Shown here piece after piece: positions 37,702-46,596 of a stretch of 64,000 bases of DNA (positions are counted from its first letter, which is position 1; each line of letters starts with the position of its first letter). Both the position numbers and the translations under genes were made by a program. The DNA lies in NCBI RefSeq assembly GCF_947305105.1, contig NZ_CAMZCS010000001.1:1-64000 (forward strand), in the 5' to 3' direction. The notes under the pieces are model-generated. The model saw only the letters and a list, made by a program, of their open reading frames with translations. It had not been told where the DNA came from and searched no databases. The stretch comes from an uncultured Fibrobacter sp. (GTDB taxonomy: Bacteria; Fibrobacterota; Fibrobacteria; Fibrobacterales; Fibrobacteraceae).

Positions 37702-39064
37702 TTTCGAGAGTGTAGATGCGGCTCTTGTCAAATACGCGCTTGCTCATGGCTTCGTATTCGTCCGGGTGGTTTTTCTTGAGGTCGTAGCACTTCTCGAGGG
37801 CTTCGAGCCAAGCTTCCTTGTCGAGCGGACGGATGAACCCGCAGGATTCTTCCTTGACAATGCTCTTGGGCCCGCCGAAATCGCTGACCACAGCGGGAGT
37901 GCCGCTGGCCATCGCTTCTACGACCACATTGCCGAAGGTGTCTGTTGTACTCGGGAACACGAGGTAGTCTGCGTCGGCGTACAGGCCGGCGAGCATTTCT
38001 CCGCCCTGTTCTCCGGCAAATAGGACTTCCGGATTATCCTTGTAGATGACCTTGAGTTCTTCGAGGTACCAGCCGTAGCCCACGAACATGAGTTGCACGT
38101 CGTCGTGGCGTTTTGCGAATTCTTTCCAGACTTCGTTCAAGAAGGGGATGTTCTTTTCTTTGGAAATGCGGCCGCAGAACAGGAAGCGTACGGCTTTTTT
38201 CTCGCCGAATTTTTCCCAGGTGCCCTTGTTTGCCCAACTCGGATTGAACTGGTCGAGCGGGAGGCCGCGGGGGAGCATCACGATCTTGTCTGCCGGGACC
38301 TTCAGTTGCTTCTTGAGAATTTCCACGTAGTCGTCGCAGGGGCTGATGACCGGGCGGGACATGGCGTAGAAAATGCGCATGAGCCAAAGGACGTACACAT
38401 GCATCCACTTGGCCTTCACGAGGGTCTTCGTGTAGGTGGGCACGTCGGTGCGGTAGTGACTGAGTACTTTCACTCCAGCAAAGAAGGCGCAGAAGCGAAC
38501 CAGCCAAGCGCCAGGGCTCGGGGTTTCAAGTTCAATGATGTCGACCGGGTAGCGCTTCAGTAGTCTAAGTACGGGGCCGATGCGCATGATGTCAAGTTCG
38601 CTGTTTGCATAGCCGAGCAGCTCCATACTGAATATGCGCGGCAGCAAAAAGCAGTAGCCGTTCTCGACCACGCCGCAGGGCCTTGTGTTGAAGGCAATGC
38701 CGGCAAGGCTAGCCTTCATACCGTGGGCGCGCATGTAGGGAACGATATGACGCAGGTTGTTCGCAATGCCGTTTGTTTCGTCGAGCAGGTCGCTGTAGAA
38801 GATGACGCTCACGTCGTCGGGATCGCGTTTCTTGCGTTCCTTGTTCATGTACCAGCGAAGTTTGAGCAACTTGGGAATGTTCAAGATGCATGTGCCGAAC
38901 ACGATGGGCGGAATCCAGCATGTGCGGATGTTTCCGGGGGGCTTGTGCTTCATTCCCCAGTATTTGCGGAATGTGCTGGTGACCGTCCTGCCGAATATGG
39001 GCGGGCGAGTGTCCACCACGTCGGTCTTAGCGTTGACCTTTGTTGAACGCAATACAGTCGTCAT
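37640..39064 (-). CDS. Family 4 glycosyltransferase
   Basis: 474 aa from the ATG at 39064, which lies inside the end of hisA; an earlier in-frame start at 39100 is less likely. GT-B fold: N-terminal domain with LLDETNGIANNLRHIVPYMRAHG (in part), then LPRGLPLDQFNP, FCGRISKEKNIPFL, FVGYGWYLEEL and the nucleotide-sugar site FPSTTDTFGNVVVEAMASG with the E-x7-E pattern. It resembles GDP-mannose-dependent alpha-mannosyl or glycolipid transferases. Acceptor unknown; envelope glycan or glycolipid synthesis is inferred. Confidence 0.88.
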   Translation of the reverse strand: MTTVLRSTKVNAKTDVVDTRPPIFGRTVTSTFRKYWGMKHKPPGNIRTCWIPPIVFGTCILNIPKLLKLRWYMNKERKKRDPDDVSVIFYSDLLDETNGIANNLRHIVPYMRAHGMKASLAGIAFNTRPCGVVENGYCFLLPRIFSMELLGYANSELDIMRIGPVLRLLKRYPVDIIELETPSPGAWLVRFCAFFAGVKVLSHYRTDVPTYTKTLVKAKWMHVYVLWLMRIFYAMSRPVISPCDDYVEILKKQLKVPADKIVMLPRGLPLDQFNPSWANKGTWEKFGEKKAVRFLFCGRISKEKNIPFLNEVWKEFAKRHDDVQLMFVGYGWYLEELKVIYKDNPEVLFAGEQGGEMLAGLYADADYLVFPSTTDTFGNVVVEAMASGTPAVVSDFGGPKSIVKEESCGFIRPLDKEAWLEALEKCYDLKKNHPDEYEAMSKRVFDKSRIYTLENAAKAQFKYFRQLKKEAYGI

Positions 39065-39806
39065 ATTTGACTCCTTTCCCACCGAAAATGTCCAAGGCAC
39101 TTCCGATAGTGAGGTCTACTTTGTCTTTTGAAATTTCTTTGCAGTGTTTCAGGTCGTCGAGGTTCTTGGCTCCACCGGCGTAGGTGACCGGAATCGGGCT
39201 GAACTCGGCTAGGAATCGGATGAGTTCGTCGTCCATTCCCTGCTGCTTGCCTTCCACGTCTGCGGCGTGGATTAAAAATTCATCGCAAAAGCCGGAGAGG
39301 CTTTGGAGCGTCTGCTCCGATATCTCTACATTCGTGAGCGTCTGCCAGCGGTTTATGGCGACGTTCCAGCTGGGGCGTTCTCCGCGGGAGGTGCTTTTGC
39401 AACTCAAGTCCAAGACGAGTCGCGAGCGCCCGATTGTGTTTGTCAGCAGGCGCAACCGTTCGTTGTCCAGTTCGCCGTTGGGGAATATCCAGCTCGTGAC
39501 GATCACGTGGCTTGCTCCGGCGTCGAGGTATTCCTTCGCGTTGACGGCCGTGATGCCGCCTCCGACTTGAAGGCCGCCTTCGTAGGCTGCAAGGGCCGCC
39601 TTGGCTGCGGCTTCGTTGCCCTTGCCGAGCATGATGACATGGCCACCCTTGACTCCGTCGCGCTTGTACATCTCGGCGAATGATGCTGCGGACATGTCTG
39701 TTTCGAAATTCGTCTTGAGGCCGCTCCCGCTATCGGAAAGCGAACTGCCTACAATCTGCTTTACCTTGCCATCGTGGAGGTCTATGCACGGTCTAAACTT
39801 CGTCAT
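39027..39806 (-). CDS. hisA: ProFAR isomerase, eukaryotic (HIS6) type
   Basis: 259 aa. It opens FRPCIDLHDGKVKQIVG and has LQVGGGI, VIVTSWIFPNGEL, LVLDLSCK, NRWQTLTNVE, FLIHAADVEGK, VTYAGGAKNLDDL and SALDIFGG. These blocks match yeast HIS6 far better than the usual bacterial HisA (which has DxKxGxxVRLxQG and GGIRS). It catalyses the fourth step of histidine synthesis, the Amadori rearrangement of ProFAR. No other his gene is adjacent. Its ATG shares one base with the stop of the lipocalin-like gene (TGATG). Confidence 0.93.
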   Translation of the reverse strand: MTKFRPCIDLHDGKVKQIVGSSLSDSGSGLKTNFETDMSAASFAEMYKRDGVKGGHVIMLGKGNEAAAKAALAAYEGGLQVGGGITAVNAKEYLDAGASHVIVTSWIFPNGELDNERLRLLTNTIGRSRLVLDLSCKSTSRGERPSWNVAINRWQTLTNVEISEQTLQSLSGFCDEFLIHAADVEGKQQGMDDELIRFLAEFSPIPVTYAGGAKNLDDLKHCKEISKDKVDLTIGSALDIFGGKGVKYDDCIAFNKGQR

Positions 39807-40846
39807 CAGTCTTTACCTCCCGTTATGCACCAGTCTACGGTTTTGCCGTTGGTTGCTGTGCTTTTCCCGCGGTAGAACAGAATTTCACCTACAGCTATTT
39901 TGAAAGCCTTCTTGGCGAGCCATCCCTCGACTTTATCTAGGATGCTTGCTTTTTGGTAAGTCTTTGTTGCGGGGAATCCAAAGGATTCGCTGTCTTCGTT
40001 CCAAGAAAACTTGAGGTCTCCCTTGGGGAATTTTTCGCCCTTGTATTCCTTGCCGGCGTCGGTAATCGACTTTGCCGTCAGCGTATTTATCTTGTTCCCG
40101 TTCTTGTGGATGGCGTAACCGAATGTCTTACCGTCAGGCGTGATGTTGATGCGGCCTGCGTACAGGGCACCGCTTGCTGCCGGGTTGAAATTTATGGTGC
40201 GGTCGACAATCTTCGTGGCCTGCACGGTTTGCCAGGTTTGGTCCATGTAGGCGTAGCCTTTTACGTCCAGGGTGTCTTCGTTGTAGGCTATCTTGCCGGT
40301 AAAACGCCCGTAGGGAATGTGGACATATTGCCCGAACCGCTCTTTGCCGATTTTCCAGACTCCATCCCCGATAACCATGCCGGGTTCTGCGGAGTCGAAG
40401 GTGACATCGAGCAGGTATTTGCCGTTCTTGTCGGCACTGAAGAGAACGCGATGGCCTTTGCCCGGCTTGTTCTGCATCAGGTATTCGCCCTTGATGTCGA
40501 TGGTCGAGGTGGCCTTGTCTTTTTTGAGCCTTTCCGGGGGATACTGCCTGCCGATGGTGTAGGTTTTGCCCTTGAAATTCCAGAAGGTCATGTCGCAGCC
40601 GATTTTTCTCCCTGAGCCAGGGACGACCATGAGCGTGTAATTGACGAAAGCGCGGGTCCCGTTGTCAAAGACGAACTGGTAAGACCATGTTTCGTTGAAA
40701 TCTTCGGTCAGGGTGGGGTGGGGCATGAAATCGTCGGTAGAGGTCGGCCTGGATTGCCCTGCAGGGGCGGTAACGTCCATGGCGAAACACGCCTGGGCAA
40801 ATACAATAGCCAAGAAAAGCGAAATCCTCTTTCCAAAAAAACTCAT
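39806..40846 (-). CDS. Exported AttH/Svf1-like lipocalin-domain protein
   Basis: 346 aa from the ATG at 40846 (a TTG one codon upstream is also in frame). Signal peptide to about CFAMD. The body is an all-beta protein with ETWSYQFVFDNG, a central HIPYGRFTGKI and GYAYMDQTWQTV, which resemble the GxGYxDhxWG block of AttH/CrtC/Svf1-like lipocalin folds. These proteins bind or act on hydrophobic ligands. It heads the operon with hisA, GT4 and mutY. The family call is tentative. Confidence 0.65.
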   Translation of the reverse strand: MSFFGKRISLFLAIVFAQACFAMDVTAPAGQSRPTSTDDFMPHPTLTEDFNETWSYQFVFDNGTRAFVNYTLMVVPGSGRKIGCDMTFWNFKGKTYTIGRQYPPERLKKDKATSTIDIKGEYLMQNKPGKGHRVLFSADKNGKYLLDVTFDSAEPGMVIGDGVWKIGKERFGQYVHIPYGRFTGKIAYNEDTLDVKGYAYMDQTWQTVQATKIVDRTINFNPAASGALYAGRINITPDGKTFGYAIHKNGNKINTLTAKSITDAGKEYKGEKFPKGDLKFSWNEDSESFGFPATKTYQKASILDKVEGWLAKKAFKIAVGEILFYRGKSTATNGKTVDWCITGGKD

Positions 40847-40854
40847 CAACTACA

Positions 40855-40900
40855 AAAATAAAAAAGTGAGCGGACAAAAACATTCCGTTTATCCGCTCAC
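40855..40900 (-). terminator. Terminator whose T-tract overlaps the next promoter
   Basis: Perfect 9-bp arms GTGAGCGGA/TCCGCTCAC (40866-40874 and 40892-40900), followed on the minus strand by TTTTTTATTTTTG. It ends the aroE-aroKB-epimerase operon. TATTTT in the tract (complement of 40855-40860) sits 8 bp before the ATG at 40846 and could be the -10 box of the next operon. Confidence 0.78.
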
Positions 40901-40919
40901 ATTGTTATTTATCGTTTTT

Positions 40920-41900
40920 TTAGAGGCGAAGGTCTTTGCCGTAGCCCATTTTGAGCTCCGTACGGCGACGGACGACCATCTCGTTAAATAGGTCTGTCAG
41001 GCTGTCCTCTATGGTAATCATGGGTTTCCAACCGATGCTCGAAATTTTTGTCGGGTCGCCAATCAAGAGCGGAATGTCGTTGGTGCGCTCGAAAATCGGG
41101 TCGAACCGGAAATCGACGCTGACACCGGCGATGTCTACCAGCATTTCGACGAGTTCACGGAACGTGTACGATTTTCCACAGCAAATGTTGTACACTTCCC
41201 CGGAGGGGGCGGTGTCCAGGATTTGGATCATTCCGCGGGCAACATCGCGTACGTCGACCACGTCGCGGCTGATGTCGAGGCTGCCACTGTACACGACCGG
41301 CTCGGCTCCGTAATACTTGATTTTTACGAGCTGGTAGGTAATGGAGGGAATGGCAAAACGGCGGCTATGGTGCGGCCCTGTGAAGTGGAACGGACGCACG
41401 AATACGATGTGGAGCCCGTGGGCGTTGCGGAACTGGTTCCCAAGCAGTTCCATGCAGGCCTTGGATGTCGCATAAGGCGTAAGCGGGTTGGGAAGGTCGG
41501 TCTCTTTATGCAGATAAGTTAACTGCTGGTCTGTCCGGCCATAAATTTCGCTACTGCTCAAGAGCATGATTTTTGCTCTGGGGACGATTTGGCGAGCGGC
41601 TTCCAAGAGCGTCTGCGTGCCGAGCAGGTTGATGTTTAATGTTTCGTAAGGCTTCTTGTAGCTGAGCCCTACCGAGGACTGGCTTGCCAGATGGTAGATG
41701 TGCGTGGGCTGTACTGCCTGCATCATCTCGAGAACTTCTTTGAAGTTGAGTAGATTGCCCGTAAGGTATTCCACTCCGTCGACTTTTTGCCAAGGTTGCG
41801 GCTGTTCGTCGCTAAAGCTAAAAAGTTCGCATGTTCCGTTTAGGCTGGACAATATGTGGAAGCCGAGGGCTCCTGTTCCGCCTGTGACTAAAATACTCAT
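40920..41900 (-). CDS. NAD-dependent epimerase/dehydratase (extended SDR)
   Basis: 326 aa from the ATG at 41900; the open frame continues upstream to 42323 only as a shadow of aroKB. Rossmann motif ILVTGGTGALG, then LASQSSVG, active-site SSSEIYG and Y-A-T-S-K, and FVRPFHFTGPHHS. The overall pattern resembles GDP-mannose 4,6-dehydratase or GDP-6-deoxy-lyxo-hexulose reductase. It probably makes an activated deoxy sugar for envelope glycans. ATGA overlap with the aroKB stop. Confidence 0.85.
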   Translation of the reverse strand: MSILVTGGTGALGFHILSSLNGTCELFSFSDEQPQPWQKVDGVEYLTGNLLNFKEVLEMMQAVQPTHIYHLASQSSVGLSYKKPYETLNINLLGTQTLLEAARQIVPRAKIMLLSSSEIYGRTDQQLTYLHKETDLPNPLTPYATSKACMELLGNQFRNAHGLHIVFVRPFHFTGPHHSRRFAIPSITYQLVKIKYYGAEPVVYSGSLDISRDVVDVRDVARGMIQILDTAPSGEVYNICCGKSYTFRELVEMLVDIAGVSVDFRFDPIFERTNDIPLLIGDPTKISSIGWKPMITIEDSLTDLFNEMVVRRRTELKMGYGKDLRL

Positions 41901-43522
41901 ACACTGCAACTCCCCTGGATTGCTTTCCAGGATTTTTCGACAATCGCTTTGTCGATGTTGACCACCTTTTCGACGGTCCCAATTTTTGTGGGTAAAATAT
42001 AAACTCGTTTGCCCTTGGAGGCTTTTTTGTCGATGGACATGGCTTCCCATGCGGCTTCGGTATCGATAGCGAATTGTTTCGGGAATCCAAGAGCGTCCAA
42101 AAGGGCATTTTGCCTTGCTTCGGCGGCGCCATCCAGCTTGCCCAGCAATACGGCGGCCCTTGCCGCGACGCGCATGCCGAGGCTGACGGCGATGCCGTGG
42201 CTGAACTTTTCGTAGTGGGTCAGTTTTTCGATAGCGTGGCCGAAGGTGTGGCCGTAATTCAGGATGGCTCTCAGCCCGTTTTCCTTTTCGTCGATGCCGA
42301 CGACTTCTGCCTTGATTTGGCAACTGCGGAAAATCAGGTGTTTGAGCGTTTCGAAATCGTGAGCCTTTATCTGGTCTACGTTATTTTCCATGTAGGCAAA
42401 GAAATCTTCGTCGTAAATCACGCCGTATTTGACGATTTCGGCAAGGCCTGCCAAATATTCGTTTTCGGGCAGCGTGCTCAAGACGGCAATATCGCAGACA
42501 ACGGCTTTGGGCTGGTAGAATGCCCCGATCATGTTCTTGCCTTCGGGGTGGTTCACGGCGACTTTACCGCCCACGGAACTGTCGACCATCGAAAGGAGCG
42601 TTGTCGGGAATTGGATAAACGGGATGCCGCGCTGGTAGGTAGCTGCACCGAAACCGGCCATGTCGCCCACGACGCCACCGCTCATTTGCAAAAGGCAACT
42701 CTTGCGTGTGTAGCCCCTGTGCAGCATAAAACTGAACAGTTGGTTCAGGTTGTGCAAAGTCTTGTTGCGCTCGCCGGCCTGGAACTTGAAAATGGGGCAG
42801 TGTCTGGCTTGCCCGCGCAGTTCGGCGAGCTTCTGGTGCTGGGCCTTCGCGATAGAAGTGTCCGTGCAGATGAGGAATTCGTATTCGTCCGAAAGGTGGA
42901 GGCCTTCGAGCATGGCACCTGCTGCGGGGATGATGTTCCTGCCGATAAAGATGGGGTAGCGCCCGCCTTCGCTGGGGTAGACATCCAGTGCGTGGTTTTC
43001 CCAGAAGCGCAGCATGTGCAGGATATGCTCGATGACAAGCCCTTCACTGCTTTCGTTGGAACTTTCAACGCTGAAGTCGGCACAGGCGTAGTTCTTTTCC
43101 CTTTCCTTGAGCATCACCTTGATTTTTGCAAGGCGTTCCTCGTCGCCCAGGTTCGCGAGCAGCGGGCGGGTGTTCTTGCGTCCGATGCGCTCCGAAAGGA
43201 CTTCGGGTTTGGCCCACAGGCGAATGATTGTGCCGTTTTCGCGGATAATCTTGAGGTTTTCAGGTTGTGTGAGCGCCCCGCCACCAAGGGATATTACGTG
43301 CGGATTGTTGCTTTCGACAATCTCGGCGATAACATCGTGCTCCAGTTTGCGGAATGCGGCTTCGCCGTCCTGTTCAAAAATTTCGTTGATGGACTTTCCT
43401 GCGCGTTCCACAATGACGTTGTCCGTGTCGATAAACGGGCGACCCAGACGTTCGGCCAGGGATCGGCCGGTACGGCTCTTGCCGCTGGCCATGAATCCGG
43501 TGAAGAATAAATGCTTTTTCAT
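41897..43522 (-). CDS. aroKB: Fused shikimate kinase and 3-dehydroquinate synthase
   Basis: 541 aa. Residues 1-165 are shikimate kinase: P-loop GFMASGKSRTGR, DTD (residues 37-39), SLGGGAL. Residues about 172-541 are DHQ synthase: FKFQAGERNKT, SGGVVGDMAGFGAATYQRG, FPTTLLSMVDSSVGGK, GAFYQPKAV, AEIVKYGVI, GHTFGHAIE. The polypeptide would catalyse steps 2 and 5 of the shikimate pathway. aroE (step 4) is 1 bp upstream. In most bacteria these are separate genes. Confidence 0.96.
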   Translation of the reverse strand: MKKHLFFTGFMASGKSRTGRSLAERLGRPFIDTDNVIVERAGKSINEIFEQDGEAAFRKLEHDVIAEIVESNNPHVISLGGGALTQPENLKIIRENGTIIRLWAKPEVLSERIGRKNTRPLLANLGDEERLAKIKVMLKEREKNYACADFSVESSNESSEGLVIEHILHMLRFWENHALDVYPSEGGRYPIFIGRNIIPAAGAMLEGLHLSDEYEFLICTDTSIAKAQHQKLAELRGQARHCPIFKFQAGERNKTLHNLNQLFSFMLHRGYTRKSCLLQMSGGVVGDMAGFGAATYQRGIPFIQFPTTLLSMVDSSVGGKVAVNHPEGKNMIGAFYQPKAVVCDIAVLSTLPENEYLAGLAEIVKYGVIYDEDFFAYMENNVDQIKAHDFETLKHLIFRSCQIKAEVVGIDEKENGLRAILNYGHTFGHAIEKLTHYEKFSHGIAVSLGMRVAARAAVLLGKLDGAAEARQNALLDALGFPKQFAIDTEAAWEAMSIDKKASKGKRVYILPTKIGTVEKVVNIDKAIVEKSWKAIQGSCSV

Positions 43523-43523
43523 C

Positions 43524-44405
43524 TTAATCCTGTAATCCCTTGCGCATGATGTTCACGAGGAAACTTGTTGTTTGGTTTGCGGTCTCTGCGGGAAACCACT
43601 TTTTGAAACTTTCGAGGCCCTGGTGGACCAGCATGCCCTCGCCGGTGACAACCTTGCATCCCTTGGCTTCGGCCATTTGCAAAAGTTTTGTACGCGGAGG
43701 CGTGTAGACGATGTCGCAGACCACTTGGCTACTGTGCAGGCATTCTGCCGGGAGCGGGCTTTCGTCGATGTTGGGGCTCATGCCCACCGATGTCGCGTTG
43801 ATAATGATCTTGTTGTTGGCAGACACGTCGGCAAATTCGGAGAAGGTGACCACTTGGACTCCATCGCCAAGCCCCTTGGCCAGCGCTTGGCCCTTTTCTC
43901 TGCTGCGACAGACGATGGTGAGCTTGTTATGCTGTTCTATGAGTGTGTAGGCGATGGCTTTGGCGGCACCGCCGTTCCCGAGCAGGGCGACTGTCGTGTT
44001 GCTTGGTTCTACGCCTTGTTCTTCTAAGTTACGAATGCAGCCGTACGGGTCGGTTGTCGTTCCGCAAAGGGTGCCACCGACAATTCCGTCTTTCCAGTAG
44101 AGCGTGTTCACGCTGCCCGTGAAGCGGCTAATCGGGGAGAGTTCGTCGACGAGTCGAGGTTCCCCCGTCTCTGCATCGACGAATTGAGTCTTGTACGGTA
44201 TGGTAACGTTTGCGCCGCGAAACTTCATGGCGCGGAAGCCTTTTATGGCGTCTGCGAAATTTTCTGGTTCGGGGGCGTAGGGTAAATAAGCCGCATTGAT
44301 GCCGAGAGCGCCAAATAAGGCGTTGTGCATGGCGGGCGATTTGCTGTGAGCGACCGGGTGCCCGAAGATGCAAAGCGTTTCAGTCTTTCCGTTTATGAAA
44401 GCCAA
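43524..44405 (-). CDS. aroE: Shikimate dehydrogenase
   Basis: 293 aa from a TTG with GTGAGGA 5 bp upstream. Shikimate site GHPVAHSKSPAMHNALF and GANVTIPYKTQ (catalytic Lys), NADP site LLGNGGAAKAIAYTL, late motif PPRTKLLQMA and GEGMLVHQGLESF. It reduces 3-dehydroshikimate. First gene of the aro operon. Confidence 0.95.
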   Translation of the reverse strand: MAFINGKTETLCIFGHPVAHSKSPAMHNALFGALGINAAYLPYAPEPENFADAIKGFRAMKFRGANVTIPYKTQFVDAETGEPRLVDELSPISRFTGSVNTLYWKDGIVGGTLCGTTTDPYGCIRNLEEQGVEPSNTTVALLGNGGAAKAIAYTLIEQHNKLTIVCRSREKGQALAKGLGDGVQVVTFSEFADVSANNKIIINATSVGMSPNIDESPLPAECLHSSQVVCDIVYTPPRTKLLQMAEAKGCKVVTGEGMLVHQGLESFKKWFPAETANQTTSFLVNIMRKGLQD

Positions 44406-44491
44406 TATATCCTCACTATGTCTTTCCCACCTGGGGAAAAACTCTAAATAAATCCATTACAAAGATATATTATTCTTGAATGAAGAGGATA

Positions 44492-44544
44492 CCCCTAACC
44501 ACTAACCACCAACCACTAACCACTATTCATTGACCACTAGCCAC
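44492..44544. repeat. Degenerate 7-bp tandem array upstream of der
   Basis: ACTAACC, ACCAACC, ACTAACC, ACTATTC, ATTGACC and ACTAGCC in strict 7-bp register, ending a few bases before the der -10 box. TAA/TAG occur on both strands. Confidence 0.85.
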
Positions 44545-44550
44545 AATTTC

Positions 44551-44564
44551 TATATTTGGGGGCG
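44551..44564 (+). promoter_or_regulatory. der promoter (leaderless type)
   Basis: TATATT at 44551-44556 ends 8 bp before the ATG. GGGGG between them is a poor Shine-Dalgarno at most. Confidence 0.55.
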
Positions 44565-46007
44565 ATGAAATTACCCGTAGTTTGCATTATCGGACGTCCG
44601 AACGTAGGGAAGTCCTCCTTGTTTAACCGCATCCTTGGCCGCAGGGCCGCCGTGGTGAGCGACCGCGACGGTGTGACCCGCGACCGCCATTACCAGAATG
44701 CGAACTACAAGGGCCATGAGTTTGTCGTCGTGGATACCGGCGGATTCCTGCCGGATGATTCCATCGACGTCCTTGCGGATAGTGTCCGTAAGCAGATTTT
44801 TAATGCCGTAAACGAATCGGACCTGGTTCTTTTCATGGTGGATGTCCGCGTGGGCATCACCAAGCTCGACCAGCAGTTCGCCCGCCTTGTCCGCAAGCTC
44901 GACAAGAAGGTCATCCTGGTCGCGAACAAGAGCGAAAACCAGCGTGACCGTCAGGAAAGCTATGAATTCTTGAAGCTCGGCTTTGGCCAGCCCCGCACTA
45001 TCAGTGCGCTGACGGGTTACGCCTGCCTGAGCCTTTTGGACGAGGTCATCGCCGTGCTGCCGACGCCTGTGCTCGGCGAACGCCGCGAAGAACGCCCCAT
45101 CCGCTTTGCCATCCTTGGCCGCCCGAATGCCGGCAAGAGCACTCTGCTGAATTGCCTCATGCGCGAGGAACGCGCTGTGGTTTCCGATATTCCCGGAACG
45201 ACCCGCGACTCCATCGATTGCGATTTCGTGGTGGACGGGCAGAAGTTCGTGGTGACCGATACGGCCGGGCTCCGCAAGAAGGCCAAGGTCGAAGACGAGG
45301 TGGAAACGTTCAGCAACATGCGCACGCTCGAAAGTATCCGCCGTTCCGACGTGTCTGTGCTGATGGTGGATTGCACCCGTGGCATGGAAATCCAGGATTA
45401 CCGCATCATTACCGAAATCCGCAAGGCGGGCAAGGGTCTTGTGGTCGTCTTGAACAAGTGGGACATCCTTCCGAACAAGAACGACAAGTCCTTCGACCAC
45501 ATGGTGAAAGATTTCCTTGAACGCGAGCCGATGCTCGAATACGTGCCCATCATTTCGATAAGCGCCAAGGAAGGTCAGCGCGTGAACCGCGTCATTCAGG
45601 CCATCCAGACGGTCTATGCCAACTGCCGCCGCGTGCTGGGCCGCGACCGCGTTGCCGAAAGTTTTGCGAATTTCTTGCAGGAAAAGGCTCCCCCGAGCCA
45701 CAATGCCCGCGTAGTTGCGCTGACCCGCGCCTGCCAGATTATGGTGGAGCCGCCCGTCATCGCTATCGAGACCCGTACCCCGGAACTGGTGGACGAGTCG
45801 TACAAGCGTTACTTGCTCAAGAAGTTTTATGAGGAATTCCAGCTGCAGGGCGCTCCCCTCCGCTTGAATTTCGACCAGAAGTTAACCCTCAGAAAGGATG
45901 AAGAACTTGCACAGTTTACTGAGTCTTCCAATAGCGTACTTGCTGGGGTCGATCCCCAGCGCGATCTGGATAGCAAAACTCGCAAAAGGCCGCGCGTTCG
46001 ACATTAG
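44565..46007 (+). CDS. der: Ribosome-assembly GTPase Der (EngA)
   Basis: 480 aa from the ATG at 44565. Two G domains in tandem: GRPNVGKSS, DTGG, NKSE (first) and GRPNAGKST, DTAG, NKWD (second), then a KH-like C-terminal domain. Der acts in 50S ribosome assembly. The usual family end is near QGAPLRLNF (residue 430); here the frame runs on about 45 more residues, most of which are read from the start of plsY in another frame. Confidence 0.96.
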   Translation: MKLPVVCIIGRPNVGKSSLFNRILGRRAAVVSDRDGVTRDRHYQNANYKGHEFVVVDTGGFLPDDSIDVLADSVRKQIFNAVNESDLVLFMVDVRVGITKLDQQFARLVRKLDKKVILVANKSENQRDRQESYEFLKLGFGQPRTISALTGYACLSLLDEVIAVLPTPVLGERREERPIRFAILGRPNAGKSTLLNCLMREERAVVSDIPGTTRDSIDCDFVVDGQKFVVTDTAGLRKKAKVEDEVETFSNMRTLESIRRSDVSVLMVDCTRGMEIQDYRIITEIRKAGKGLVVVLNKWDILPNKNDKSFDHMVKDFLEREPMLEYVPIISISAKEGQRVNRVIQAIQTVYANCRRVLGRDRVAESFANFLQEKAPPSHNARVVALTRACQIMVEPPVIAIETRTPELVDESYKRYLLKKFYEEFQLQGAPLRLNFDQKLTLRKDEELAQFTESSNSVLAGVDPQRDLDSKTRKRPRVRH

Positions 46008-46575
46008 GGACTACGGCTCCAAGAATGCGGGGCTCACTAATACGTTCCGCGTGTTGGGCTGGAAGCCGGCACTTCCTGTGGTGTTCTTGGATTTGGTCAA
46101 GGGTTTCCTGGGCCCTTGGATTGCCATGAAGTTGTGCGAAATGCAGGTGGCCGCCGGTGGCGCTGACTATTCGCACTGGGTTCCGCTGGTGGCGGGCATT
46201 CTCGTGATTCTCGGGCACAGCTTCACGTGCTTTGCCGGGTTCCGTGGTGGCAAGGGCGTGCTTGCCGCGCTAGGCGTGTTCCTGGCTCTTTGCCCGATCA
46301 CAGCCCTCACTTGCTTTGGCGTGTGGGTCGTGCTGACGGCCTCGACGAAGTACGTTTCTGTCGGGAGTATCGGTGCTTGTATAGCTCTTGCCGTCATTTC
46401 GACGCTCGGCTATTTTGAAATGCCGTTCCCGCCGGAAAAGATTAACGAAGGCCTTTGGATTACGTGCCTTCTTGTGGCCGTTTTCGTGATTGTGAAGCAC
46501 AAATCCAACATCAAGCGCCTTTTGAACGGCACCGAGAATGGATTTGGCAGCAAAAGGAAAACCCCGAAGGCGTAA
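45898..46575 (+). CDS. plsY: Glycerol-3-phosphate acyltransferase PlsY
   Basis: 225 aa, five or so membrane spans. Family motifs: YLLGSIPSAIW, DIRDYGSKNAGLTNTFRVLG, and GHSFTCFAGFRGGKGVLAALG. It acylates G3P from acyl-phosphate, the first step of phospholipid synthesis, and is followed by gpsA, which makes G3P. The start overlaps der by 110 bp; even the alternative TTG at 45907 leaves about 100 bp. Confidence 0.95.
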   Translation: MKNLHSLLSLPIAYLLGSIPSAIWIAKLAKGRAFDIRDYGSKNAGLTNTFRVLGWKPALPVVFLDLVKGFLGPWIAMKLCEMQVAAGGADYSHWVPLVAGILVILGHSFTCFAGFRGGKGVLAALGVFLALCPITALTCFGVWVVLTASTKYVSVGSIGACIALAVISTLGYFEMPFPPEKINEGLWITCLLVAVFVIVKHKSNIKRLLNGTENGFGSKRKTPKA

Positions 46576-46596
46576 ATATTGTAGATTGTATAAAAA

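Noticed and set aside
41901-42323. N-terminal extension of the epimerase
   Set aside because: It is Arg/His-rich shadow sequence inside aroKB. MSILVTGG at 41900 starts the Rossmann fold and overlaps the aroKB stop as ATGA.
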